Positions 1 to 5,892 are shown, counted from the first letter of the stretch. The stretch: DNA of 5,892 bases from DATKNA01 sp035541595 (GCA_035541595.1 DATKNA010000154.1:1-5892), one strand, 5' to 3'. Notes: generated by a model not told the origin, from the sequence alone. Program-made: numbers and translations.

Positions 1-541
1 TCTGCTCCCAGCCCCGGCCCGTCCAGCGGCAGATCACTACGGCCTGCTCGGTGGCCTTGTCGGCCCGCATGTTCACCAGCAGCGTGTGGCCGGGCGCGAG
101 CCGGACGGCCTTGCCCGCGCCGGTCGCGCTGAGGTCGTAGAGGTTGCTGACGACCTGCCCCCGATCGGGGGGCACCGCCGGGACGGCGCGGGGCACGGCC
201 CGCAACGTGATCGAGCTGATCCGGGCGGGAACGGCGAGGGCCCCGGCCCCGGCGGCCATCGCCACCTGCGGGCCCTGCTCGCCGCTGAGTGCCTGCCCGG
301 CGACGTTGGCCCCGCCCGAGACGGGGATCCGGACCACGGCCTCGGTCGCGGCCAGCGGGGTTCGCCGGGCTCCCGCGGGCGGGACGATCCATCGGTAGGG
401 CTCGTCGGGGAAGCCGAGCCCGTCGTACAGCGGCGGTGCATGCGGTGGCCGTACCGCCACGGTAGCCGCCAGCGACAGCGCGGCGAGCAGGAGCACCAGC
501 AGGACCGGACCGATCCGGCGCCGGTCCGGTCGCGCGCTCAT
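1..541 (-). CDS. Putative secreted or membrane-anchored protein of unknown function, 3' end outside the window
   Basis: The frame starts with ATG at 541 and stays open for 180 codons to the left edge, so the C-terminus is missing. The start is supported by an ATGA overlap with the TGA stop of the protease gene upstream. The N-terminus is basic (MSARPDRRR), followed by a hydrophobic stretch at about residues 11-30. This fits an uncleaved signal anchor or signal peptide, with the rest outside the membrane. The exported part has no further membrane helix. It carries a motif LYDGLGFPDEPYR at 38-50, an EQGPQ segment at 88-92, and alternating hydrophobic stretches (110-114, 146-157, 165-171) suggesting a beta-rich fold. 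I recall similar YDG-GFPDEPYR proteins in other actinobacteria as conserved hypotheticals, but that is memory, not a search. Its coupling to a membrane protein and an intramembrane protease suggests a shared envelope role. No enzyme signature was seen. Confidence 0.8.
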   Translation of the reverse strand, partial: MSARPDRRRIGPVLLVLLLAALSLAATVAVRPPHAPPLYDGLGFPDEPYRWIVPPAGARRTPLAATEAVVRIPVSGGANVAGQALSGEQGPQVAMAAGAGALAVPARISSITLRAVPRAVPAVPPDRGQVVSNLYDLSATGAGKAVRLAPGHTLLVNMRADKATEQAVVICRWTGRGWEQ

Positions 542-1170
542 CGCAGCCACCACCCGGCGAGATCGGCGACCGTGTGCGCCAGGGCGGGCGCTGCCCAGCC
601 GCCCGAGGCCATCCGCAACCCGCCCAGCAGCAGCCCGACCGCGAGGTCCAACGGGAGGGCGGCCAGGCCGTACAGCGGGACGTGCAGCAGGCCGAACGAG
701 ACGGTGGTGAGCAGCAACGCCGAGGTCGTCCCGTGGCGCCGCTCGGCGGCGGCCCACAGCACCCCGCGCAGTAGCACCTCTTCGGCGACCGCGACCACCG
801 TGACCACGACGGCCCAGACCGGGAACTCCCCGAGCGGAAGCGGGCCGACCGGCGTCCGGAGGTGGACGGAGAGCGGCACGGCGCACAGTGCGGCGGCACC
901 GGCGAGCCCGACGGCGACCTGCCGCAGCGCGGGCCCCGGGGTGCGCCAGATCCGCGGCGTGGCGGTGACGGCGACGGCGAGCAGCAGGGCGGCGAATACC
1001 AGCCCGGCCGGCACGCTGCGCACACCGGCCTGCCCCGCCACGCCCACCCGGACGGCGACCGCGCCGGCCAGGCCGGCGAGGAGCACCGGCACCCGTCGGC
1101 CCTCGACGGACGCCCGGGAGGCCGGCGCGGTCGCCGTCCGGACGTGCATCGACCAGGGACCTGCGGTCAC
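538..1170 (-). CDS. CPBP-family intramembrane metalloprotease (CAAX protease-like)
   Basis: A 210-residue polytopic protein with the three conserved motifs of the CPBP/Abi (CAAX prenyl protease 2-like) family: EExxxR as E130-E131...R135 (AEEVLLRG), FxxxH as F159-H163 (FGLLHVP), and HxxxD as H199-D203 (HTVAD; N or D is usual). In this family these residues bind metal and catalyse peptide hydrolysis within the membrane. Hydrophobic segments lie at about 27-45, 54-70, 84-101, 117-142, 149-168, 171-186 and 194-208. The GTG at 1170 was chosen because its GTGA overlaps the TGA stop of the upstream membrane gene, typical of translational coupling. ATG at 1149 would give 203 residues and cannot be excluded, since neither start has a strong Shine-Dalgarno. 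The stop overlaps the ATG of the next gene. The substrate is unknown; the adjacent exported protein is one candidate by inference. Bacterial members act in bacteriocin immunity, protein processing or export, but nothing here selects among these. Confidence 0.88.
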   Translation of the reverse strand: MTAGPWSMHVRTATAPASRASVEGRRVPVLLAGLAGAVAVRVGVAGQAGVRSVPAGLVFAALLLAVAVTATPRIWRTPGPALRQVAVGLAGAAALCAVPLSVHLRTPVGPLPLGEFPVWAVVVTVVAVAEEVLLRGVLWAAAERRHGTTSALLLTTVSFGLLHVPLYGLAALPLDLAVGLLLGGLRMASGGWAAPALAHTVADLAGWWLR

Positions 1171-2582
1171 GACGTCCCGGGCGGCGGGGCCTGTTCGACC
1201 AGGGGTTGGGCCAGCAACCACAGACTCAGCATGGTGTACCCGACCATCGCCACGAGCCAGGGCCACTCCGAGCGCCGTGCCTCCCGCGGCGCGGGGGCGC
1301 TGATCGCCAGGTGCCGGTGAGCCAGGACGACCGCCGCGATGTGGGCCAGGACGATGACGACGATCTGCACGTACCAGACCACGGATGTCGGCATGACCCC
1401 GGTGTGGATCTCGTAGGCGCCGTCGAAGGGATAGGGCAGCCGCAGCGGCCAACTCGGCGACCCCACCGGGTCTCCCAGGAGCGGCACCAGCAGCTGGCCG
1501 TTGACCAGCACGTACTGCAGGTAGTGCGCGAGCAGGTAGCCGTAGGCGATGGGAAGCAGCGAGGGCAGCAGCCCGGTGAGCGCCCGGACGACGCCGAGCC
1601 GGTGCCCGGCGGCCCGGCCGGCCCCGACGGCGAAGCCGCCGAAGACGGCCAGCGTGCCGAGGGTGAGCGCACCGAAGGTGAGGGTGGCGAACGCGTCGTA
1701 ACCGCCGGTGCGGGGCCCCCACCCGGCGGGCAGTCCCGCGGTGAGGTGGCTCCACTGCGGGGTCGAGAGCAGACCGTCGAACGACACCGAGACGAGCAGG
1801 AGCAGGACGCCGACGACGCGGCCGGGCGAGGCCTCGAACGGGACGTCGAGCCCGCCCGCGAAGCCGCGCCGGCCGGGTGCCCGGAAGCGCCACCGGCCCA
1901 GCCGTCCCCAGGTCGCAAGGACGACCGTGAACATCTCGGCCCGGCTGGTCCAGGCGTCGGGGCCGACGATGATCGCGCCGACCGCGCAGATCAGGGCGTA
2001 GGCGATCAGCGCTGTCGCGGTCACCCGGGGAAGGGTCGCGACGTCGTTCACGACGAGCTCGCCGACGACCACGAGGGCGTACACCCCGGCGCTGAACCAC
2101 CAGGCGCTCCGCGGCGACCAGGTCAGCGGTTCCGGGCGCCCGAGGACGAGCCGGCGCACGCCCGGCGTCCCGGCCGCGCGCGAGATCGCGGCGAACGGGT
2201 TCGCGGGCCCGGTCCAGTCCCCGATCACGCCGACACTGAGCGGTACGGCGACCCAGAGGACCAGCCAGAACATCGTCGGGAGGATGTTCTCGGGGACGTC
2301 CTGGGTGCCGAGCAGGCCGGCGAGCACGAGCAGGGTCAGGACGACGACGGAGGCGGCCGAGGCCGCCCGTCCGGCCCGGGGAGGGACGATCACGTCCTGC
2401 TGAGCGGTCTCCGGGACGTCCGCCACCTCGCGCCGGTACACCAGGACGAACGACAGCAAGACCACGACGGCGCCGCCGACCACGAACAGCGCGAGGGGGA
2501 CGGGCGAGTCGTACCGCTGACCGAACGCGTGCGCGACCACGCAGCGAATGTAGTCGATCACAGCGGCGTCATCGCCGCACAT
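1167..2582 (-). CDS. Polytopic integral membrane protein of unknown function, about ten helices
   Basis: A 471-residue hydrophobic protein. Likely membrane segments lie at about 28-49, 77-95, 103-121, 160-180, 186-206, 252-270, 296-322, 331-362 (possibly two), 400-421 and 440-460. Notable polar motifs are HAFGQRYDSPVPL at 18-30, DWTGPANPF at 122-130, SFDGLLSTPQW at 267-277, and AHYLQY at 352-357. Several histidines (H353, H414, H422, H424) lie in or beside helices, which could allow metal or haem binding, but that is speculation. No transporter, oxidase or enzyme family was recognised with certainty. I recall homologues carrying the name fenitrothion hydrolase in automated annotation; nothing here resembles a hydrolase, so that name is not used. 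ATG at 2582 is supported by AAGG seven bases upstream (2590-2593). The gene heads a three-gene unit with 4-nt overlaps into the protease and the exported protein. Confidence 0.85.
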   Translation of the reverse strand: MCGDDAAVIDYIRCVVAHAFGQRYDSPVPLALFVVGGAVVVLLSFVLVYRREVADVPETAQQDVIVPPRAGRAASAASVVVLTLLVLAGLLGTQDVPENILPTMFWLVLWVAVPLSVGVIGDWTGPANPFAAISRAAGTPGVRRLVLGRPEPLTWSPRSAWWFSAGVYALVVVGELVVNDVATLPRVTATALIAYALICAVGAIIVGPDAWTSRAEMFTVVLATWGRLGRWRFRAPGRRGFAGGLDVPFEASPGRVVGVLLLLVSVSFDGLLSTPQWSHLTAGLPAGWGPRTGGYDAFATLTFGALTLGTLAVFGGFAVGAGRAAGHRLGVVRALTGLLPSLLPIAYGYLLAHYLQYVLVNGQLLVPLLGDPVGSPSWPLRLPYPFDGAYEIHTGVMPTSVVWYVQIVVIVLAHIAAVVLAHRHLAISAPAPREARRSEWPWLVAMVGYTMLSLWLLAQPLVEQAPPPGTS

Positions 2583-2589
2583 TGCAGAG

Positions 2590-2593
2590 CCTT
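2590..2593 (-). promoter_or_regulatory. Ribosome-binding site of the ten-helix membrane gene
   Basis: On the minus strand the sequence reads AAGG, then seven bases, then ATG at 2582. It supports this start over the GTG codons at 2540 and 2537, which have no purine-rich sequence at the right distance. It lies three bases from the end of an inverted repeat at 2596-2631, so folding of that repeat could affect access to it. Confidence 0.5.
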
Positions 2594-2595
2594 AA

Positions 2596-2631
2596 CCCGC
2601 CGTCGGGCCTGCCGTTAAGCCCGTCGGCGGG
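2596..2631. repeat. Imperfect 13-bp inverted repeat in the leader of the membrane operon
   Basis: The arms are 2596-2608 (CCCGCCGTCGGGC) and 2619-2631 (GCCCGTCGGCGGG). They pair at 12 of 13 positions, with one T-T mismatch, across a 10-nt loop. TTAA occurs beside the left arm (2592-2595) and in the loop (2615-2618). The element ends just upstream of the Shine-Dalgarno of the membrane gene. It could be an operator, an mRNA hairpin that modulates translation, or a terminator for leftward read-through. There is no U-tract, so a classical terminator is the weakest option. Confidence 0.6.
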
Positions 2632-2656
2632 GCGAGCGACGTGCACCTGTTCTCTC

Positions 2657-2715
2657 GCGATGCACGCGTTGTGCCGCTGCCGAGGCGGCCACGAGCGGCA
2701 CAACGCGTGCATCGC
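2657..2715. terminator. Perfect 22-bp inverted repeat with 15-nt loop; candidate terminator after the P450 gene
   Basis: The left arm 2657-2678 (beginning GCGATGCACGCG) and the right arm 2694-2715 (ending CGCGTGCATCGC) are exact reverse complements over 22 bp. The loop is 2679-2693. It lies 75 bp past the P450 stop and 74 bp before the next start. A GC-rich stem this strong would fold stably in RNA, so a terminator or 3'-end stabiliser is plausible. No T-run follows on either strand, as is common for actinobacterial hairpins. Each arm also contains an internal GCAC...GTGC dyad with a 5-nt spacer, which resembles a protein-binding palindrome, so a paired operator or a dispersed palindromic repeat is an alternative. 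The repeat itself is certain; its role is inferred. Confidence 0.6.
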
Positions 2716-2722
2716 CGGGTAA

Positions 2723-2776
2723 GCCGTGTACCGCCGTGTACCGGCTGGGTGACCGCTGGGTGACTGCCGCGTGACC
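2723..2776. repeat. Short tandem array of 10- and 11-bp units downstream of the P450 gene
   Basis: On the plus strand GCCGTGTACC occurs twice in tandem (2723-2732 and 2733-2742). After one base come three 11-bp units: GCTGGGTGACC (2744-2754), GCTGGGTGACT (2755-2765, one change) and GCCGCGTGACC (2766-2776, two changes from the first). All five share the outline GCnGnGTnaCC, so the block looks like one degenerate five-unit array with helical-turn spacing. The P450 stop is 15 bp away, so the array lies in its 3' region. Iterated protein-binding sites or replication slippage are both possible. Confidence 0.6.
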
Positions 2777-2790
2777 GCCGGCCGCCGAGC

Positions 2791-4101
2791 TCAGGCTGCC
2801 GGCCACCCGGAGGCGACCGGAATGGTCTCGTAGCCCCGCAGCGTCACGCCGGCGCGGCGTCGCGGCCGGTCGGCCACGCGGAGGTCGGGCAGCCGTTGTG
2901 CGAGCACCCTGACGGCGATCTCGCCCTCGAGCCGGGCCAGCGGCGCACCCAGGCAGTAGTGGATGCCGCTGGAGAACGCCAGGTGCTCCGGCTCGCCCCG
3001 TCGATCCAGGCGGAACACGTCCGGCTGCCGGTAGACCTGCGGATCCCGGCCCGCCGCGCCGAGCAGGGTCAGGACGTACGAGCCCCGCCGGACGCCGTGG
3101 CCGGCGAGTTCGACGTCCGCGCCGGCGATCCGCGAGGTCAGCTGCACCGGGGGGTCGTGGCGCAGGGTCTCCTCGACGACCGCAGCCGCCAGTGAGGGAT
3201 CCGCGACCACCGACTCCCACAGCCGGCGGTCCCGCTGCAGGGCCGTGACGCTGTTACCGATCAGGTTGACCGTCGTCTCGAACCCGGCCAGCAGCAGCAG
3301 GCTGCAGGAGGAGAGGTACTCCGCCCGCGTCGTCCTCCCGTCGTGCCAGGCAGCGGCGAGCAGGCCGACGACGTCGTCCTGCGCCGGGCTCCGGCCGCGG
3401 TCGCCGGCGAGCCCGGTGAACAGCTCGGCCAGCTCCAGGGACGCCCGGTGCAACTGCTCCGCCTGAGCCGTCGACGCGACGCCGTCCAGAGCCTGGCCGA
3501 CCACGTGACCGAGGTGCGCGAAACGGTCCGGGTCGTCCACCGGTACGCCCATGAGCTCGGCGATCACAGTGATCGGGAACGGCGCGGCGACGTCGGCCAC
3601 GAGGTCGAACCGCGCTCGACCGGCGACCCGGTCGAGCACCCTGTGCAGGATGGCTTCGATCCGGTCCGCCGAGGAGCGCACCGTCCTGGGCCGGAACGCC
3701 GGCGCCGCGATCCGTCGCAACCGGGTGTGGTCCGGCGGGTCGAGCTCCAGGAACGACCCCTCGAGCGGGCCCAGTCCGGTCGGCCGGCCCGACTCGTCGG
3801 CCCGCGACTGCACGCTGAACGCGGGCTCCCGCAGCACCTGCTCGCACAGAGTGCGGGAGGTGACGGCCAGGGCACCGAGCCGGCTCCTGGCCACGGGCCC
3901 CTGGGCTCGCACACGCTCGTACACGCTGTAGACGTCGTCCGCCGAGCGCATCGACGCGAGCTGGGCGATGGGGTCCCCGACGACCGCCAGCCCCCGGACG
4001 AGGCCCCGCGCCGCCGCCGACCGGGCGGTCGCGCCGGCCCTGCGCAGGGCCAGCCGGGCGACCCCCTGCAGTGCGCCCGCCGGCGACGGCATCGCCTCCA
4101 T
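2791..4101 (-). CDS. Cytochrome P450
   Basis: A complete 436-residue bacterial P450, a haem-thiolate monooxygenase that would take electrons from a separate ferredoxin and reductase; none is encoded here. Motifs appear in the expected order: the C-helix haem-propionate segment DPPDHTRLRR at 121-130, the I-helix oxygen-activation motif AGFETT at 272-277 (acidic residue E275, the Glu variant), the K-helix ExxR at E311-R314 (ETLRHDPPV), and the haem loop FSSGIHYCLGAPLAR at 376-390 with axial ligand C383. No signal peptide is evident; the roughly 40-residue basic, alanine-rich N-terminus before the conserved core is slightly longer than usual, and the product is expected to be cytosolic. All key residues are intact. 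ATG at 4101 was chosen because a promoter-like sequence is placed for leaderless translation. The ATG at 4092 is possible, but its GGAGG lies only two bases away. The substrate and CYP subfamily cannot be read from the sequence. The gene begins 74 bp after the YjbQ stop. Confidence 0.96.
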   Translation of the reverse strand: MEAMPSPAGALQGVARLALRRAGATARSAAARGLVRGLAVVGDPIAQLASMRSADDVYSVYERVRAQGPVARSRLGALAVTSRTLCEQVLREPAFSVQSRADESGRPTGLGPLEGSFLELDPPDHTRLRRIAAPAFRPRTVRSSADRIEAILHRVLDRVAGRARFDLVADVAAPFPITVIAELMGVPVDDPDRFAHLGHVVGQALDGVASTAQAEQLHRASLELAELFTGLAGDRGRSPAQDDVVGLLAAAWHDGRTTRAEYLSSCSLLLLAGFETTVNLIGNSVTALQRDRRLWESVVADPSLAAAVVEETLRHDPPVQLTSRIAGADVELAGHGVRRGSYVLTLLGAAGRDPQVYRQPDVFRLDRRGEPEHLAFSSGIHYCLGAPLARLEGEIAVRVLAQRLPDLRVADRPRRRAGVTLRGYETIPVASGWPAA

Positions 4102-4107
4102 GCGGGC

Positions 4108-4136
4108 ACGCTACGAGCGCGCCGGAGCGTCGGCAA
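4108..4136 (-). promoter_or_regulatory. Candidate promoter for a leaderless P450 transcript
   Basis: On the minus strand TTGCCG (4136-4131), a 17-nt spacer and TAGCGT (4113-4108) resemble the -35 and TAnnnT -10 boxes of actinobacterial housekeeping promoters. Six bases separate the -10 box from the ATG at 4101, which would put the transcription start on or next to the A of the start codon. No Shine-Dalgarno precedes this ATG, consistent with leaderless translation. The call is inference from sequence only. Confidence 0.45.
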
Positions 4137-4155
4137 GGACGGCCCAGGGGCGACC

Positions 4156-4182
4156 GATCAGCCGGATCAGCCGGATCAGCCG
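4156..4182. repeat. Triple 9-bp direct repeat carrying three in-frame stop codons
   Basis: GATCAGCCG is repeated exactly three times in tandem (4156-4164, 4165-4173, 4174-4182). Read on the minus strand, the last two codons, stop and trailer of the YjbQ gene fall in this array, and each unit contributes one TGA in the gene's own frame (4178-4176, 4169-4167, 4160-4158). The natural stop is therefore backed up by two more. The unit length is a multiple of three, so slippage would not change the frame. Confidence 0.8.
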
Positions 4183-4577
4183 GGTAGGAAGCTGAGGCGT
4201 ACCCGGCGCACCGGGTTGTCGCCGTTGCTGTCGACGAGGACGACGCTCTGCCACGTGCCCAGCGCCGGCCGGCCGGCGAGCACCGGCACGATCAGCGAGG
4301 GGGACACGAAGACCGGCAGGACGTGGTCGCGGCCGTGGCCAGGCGACCCATGCCGGTGCCGGTAGGCGTCGCCGCGCGGCAGCAGGCGCTCGACGGCGTC
4401 GGTGAGGTCCGACTCGCTGCCGGAGCCCGTCTCCATCAGCGCCGTGCCCGCGGTCGCGTGCGGGACGAAGACGTGCAGCAGCCCGTCGCCGTGAGCCTGG
4501 CAGAAGCGTTCCAGCTCGGCTGTGAGGTCGGTGACGAGCGTGCCGCCGGTGCGAACCGTGATCTCGACGCTCTCCAT
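4176..4577 (-). CDS. yjbQ: YjbQ/UPF0047-family protein (secondary thiamine-phosphate synthase-like)
   Basis: A complete 133-residue protein of the usual family length. Family landmarks are visible: HATAG at 40-44, a histidine-rich segment from H74 to H85 (HRHGSPGHGRDH), PSLIVPV at 93-99, LGTWQ at 106-110, LVDSNGDNP at 114-122 and the terminal strand VRLSFL at 126-131. Known members form small beta-sandwich trimers with conserved histidines at a probable metal or anion site. Escherichia coli YjbQ has weak thiamine-phosphate synthase activity, but the physiological role of the family remains unsettled, so the enzymatic name is only a family label. ATG at 4577 has GAGGT (4590-4586) eight bases upstream. 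The gene starts 23 nt after the stop of the M3 peptidase, suggesting cotranscription. No thiamine gene is present nearby to support a thiamine role. Confidence 0.92.
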   Translation of the reverse strand: MESVEITVRTGGTLVTDLTAELERFCQAHGDGLLHVFVPHATAGTALMETGSGSESDLTDAVERLLPRGDAYRHRHGSPGHGRDHVLPVFVSPSLIVPVLAGRPALGTWQSVVLVDSNGDNPVRRVRLSFLPG

Positions 4578-4600
4578 GTCGGTCTACCTCGGGGCGCCGG

Positions 4601-5892
4601 CTACCACACGGGGGTCAGGCCGCGGCGCTCGAGCAGCGGCTCGACCCGGGGCGGCCGGCCGAGCACGGACTCGTACGCCGCCATCGGGTCCACGGAACCC
4701 CCGCGGGAGAGCAGCCTCCGGGCGAACCGCTCGCCGAGCTCGCGGCGCAGGCCTCCGTGCTCCCGGAACCATTCCACCGTGTCGGCGTCGAGCACCTCGC
4801 TCCAGACGTAGGAGTAGTACCCCGCGCTGTAGCCGCCGGCGAAGACGTGGGAGAAATAGGTGCTGCGATACCTCGGCGGCACGAGGTGGAAGGCCAGCCG
4901 GTGACGCGCCAGCGCCGCCTGCTCGAAGGCCTCGACGCCGTCCGGGTCCGGGGCGGCGCCGGGCGCGAGCCGGTGCCACTCCCAGTCGAGCAGGGTGGCG
5001 GCGAGGTACTCGGTGAGGGCGAACCCCTGACCGTACGAGCGGGCGGCGCGGATGCGCTCCGGGACGTCGGCGGGCAACGGATCGCGCGTCGCGTGATGGT
5101 GGGCGTAGTTGTCCAGGACCTTGGGCCACAACGACCACATCTCGTTGACCTGCGACGGGTACTCGACGAAGTCCCGCGGGACGCTGGTGCCGGACAGCCG
5201 CGGGTAACGGACGTCGGAGAGCATCCCGTGCAGAACGTGCCCGAACTCGTGAAAGGCCGTGTCGACCTCGTCGAGGGTGAGCAGCGCCGGCTCGCCGTCC
5301 GGCGGGCGGGAGATGTTGAGGTTCACCACCGTGACCGCCGAGGTGCCCAGCAGATGGGACTGGTCGACGAAGGTGCTCATCCAGGCGCCCCCGCGTTTGG
5401 ACGGCCGGGCATACCAGTCGGCCAGGAAGAGGCCGATGCCGTTGTCCTCGTCGTCGAACACCTCGTAGGCGGCGACGTCCGGATGGTAGACGGGCAGGTG
5501 GTGGCGCCGCCGGAAGCGCAGCCCGTAGAGCTCGTAGGCAGCGTGGAAGACCCCGTGCTCGACGACGTCCTCCAGCCGGAACCACGGGCGCAGGGCCGCG
5601 GCGTCGACGTCGAAGCGTTCACGCCGTACCCGCTCCGCGTAGTAGGCCCAGTCCCAGGGCTTGAGGGGACCGGGCTCGCCGTCGGCCTCGAGCAGGTCCT
5701 CGAGTTCGGCGGCCTCCTGATGGGCGTTCTCCACGGCCGGACCGACCAGGGCGGCGAGCATGGAGGTCACCGCCTCGGTCGTGCCGGCGGTCTGGTCGGC
5801 GACGACGTAGTCGGCGTGTGTCCGGTAGCCGAGCAGGACCGCCCGCTCGGCCCGAAGGGCGGCCATCCGGACGACGGTGGCGCGGGTGTCGT
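4601..5892 (-). CDS. dcp: Peptidyl-dipeptidase Dcp-like M3 zinc oligopeptidase, 5' end outside the window
   Basis: The frame is open to the right edge. At least 429 residues are visible (eight residues, DTRATVVR, precede the Met at 5866), and the first 240 or so of a typical 670-690-residue protein are missing. The Met at 5866 is internal because the residues before it match the family. The zinc motif HEFGH is encoded at 5251-5237 (two His ligands and the catalytic Glu), and the third ligand is probably the Glu of FVEYPSQ about 25 residues on. Other M3A landmarks are YARPSKRGGAWM before the zinc site, SGTSVPRDF between the ligands and the tyrosine-rich segment GGYSAGYYSYVW near the C-terminus, which belongs to the substrate-binding face. 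It would cleave short peptides, in Dcp by releasing C-terminal dipeptides, probably in the cytoplasm; dipeptidyl specificity rather than general oligopeptidase activity is inferred. The stop TAG is at 4603-4601 and the YjbQ gene follows after 23 nt. Confidence 0.93.
   Translation of the reverse strand, partial: DTRATVVRMAALRAERAVLLGYRTHADYVVADQTAGTTEAVTSMLAALVGPAVENAHQEAAELEDLLEADGEPGPLKPWDWAYYAERVRRERFDVDAAALRPWFRLEDVVEHGVFHAAYELYGLRFRRRHHLPVYHPDVAAYEVFDDEDNGIGLFLADWYARPSKRGGAWMSTFVDQSHLLGTSAVTVVNLNISRPPDGEPALLTLDEVDTAFHEFGHVLHGMLSDVRYPRLSGTSVPRDFVEYPSQVNEMWSLWPKVLDNYAHHHATRDPLPADVPERIRAARSYGQGFALTEYLAATLLDWEWHRLAPGAAPDPDGVEAFEQAALARHRLAFHLVPPRYRSTYFSHVFAGGYSAGYYSYVWSEVLDADTVEWFREHGGLRRELGERFARRLLSRGGSVDPMAAYESVLGRPPRVEPLLERRGLTPVW

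Noticed and set aside
86..1303. Long plus-strand open frame of 405 codons
   Set aside because: It lies antisense to three minus-strand genes with clear motifs or stop/start overlaps. Its translation is low-complexity Arg/Ala/Pro/Gly/Thr, as expected from a GC-rich antisense shadow.
1171..2100. Upstream extension of the protease frame to a Met at 2100
   Set aside because: The extra 310 residues are Arg/Ala/Gly-rich and are read in another frame through the membrane gene. The protease itself starts at the GTG overlap near 1170.
1167..2582. Fenitrothion hydrolase as a name for the membrane protein
   Set aside because: I recall this label on similar proteins in automated annotation, but no hydrolase motif is visible and a highly hydrophobic ten-helix protein does not fit it.
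1206..2618. Long plus-strand open frame of 470 codons
   Set aside because: It is antisense to the ten-helix membrane gene, and its product is a charged Asp/Arg/Glu/Gln/Gly-rich string without recognisable domains, the mirror image of a hydrophobic protein.
2657..2715. Inverted repeat as ends of an insertion sequence or as a CRISPR unit
   Set aside because: Only 15 bp separate the arms, there is no transposase or target duplication, and there are no regularly spaced repeats with spacers.
4090..4092. Alternative P450 start three codons downstream of the chosen ATG
   Set aside because: GGAGG sits only two bases from this ATG, too close for a normal Shine-Dalgarno, while the promoter spacing fits the ATG at 4101. 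It remains a minor possibility.
3343..4365. Plus-strand open frame of 340 codons
   Set aside because: It is antisense to the P450 and YjbQ genes, which have full sets of family motifs; the translated product is compositionally biased and domain-free.

Overview
The window comes from a high-GC, densely coded genome. GTGA and ATGA stop/start overlaps, GC-saturated third codon positions and the protein families all point to an actinobacterium, possibly of the Pseudonocardiales or Geodermatophilales type. The genus cannot be fixed from this sequence. All six genes lie on the minus strand, so transcription runs from high to low coordinates.

Right block (4176-5892): the C-terminal two thirds of a Dcp-type M3 zinc oligopeptidase enters from the right edge. 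It is followed after 23 nt by a complete YjbQ/UPF0047-family gene. The YjbQ stop codon lies in a 9-bp triplicate that supplies three in-frame TGA codons. Middle block (2791-4101): a complete class-I-type bacterial cytochrome P450 with all signature motifs. It lacks a usable ribosome-binding site but has a promoter-like sequence placed to give a leaderless transcript.

Intergenic block (2583-2790): 208 bp without a gene but unusually structured. It holds a degenerate tandem array of 10/11-bp units just after the P450 stop, then a perfect 22-bp inverted repeat with a 15-nt loop, then a second, imperfect 13-bp inverted repeat that ends three bases from the Shine-Dalgarno of the next gene.

Left block (1-2582): three tightly coupled envelope genes, with 4-nt overlaps at both junctions. 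They are a roughly ten-helix membrane protein of unknown function, a CPBP/CAAX-type intramembrane protease, and a membrane-anchored or secreted protein that runs off the left edge. The overlaps suggest co-translation as one unit. Its function is not established, and it is the most likely place here for an undescribed system. No RNA gene, CRISPR array or insertion sequence was seen.
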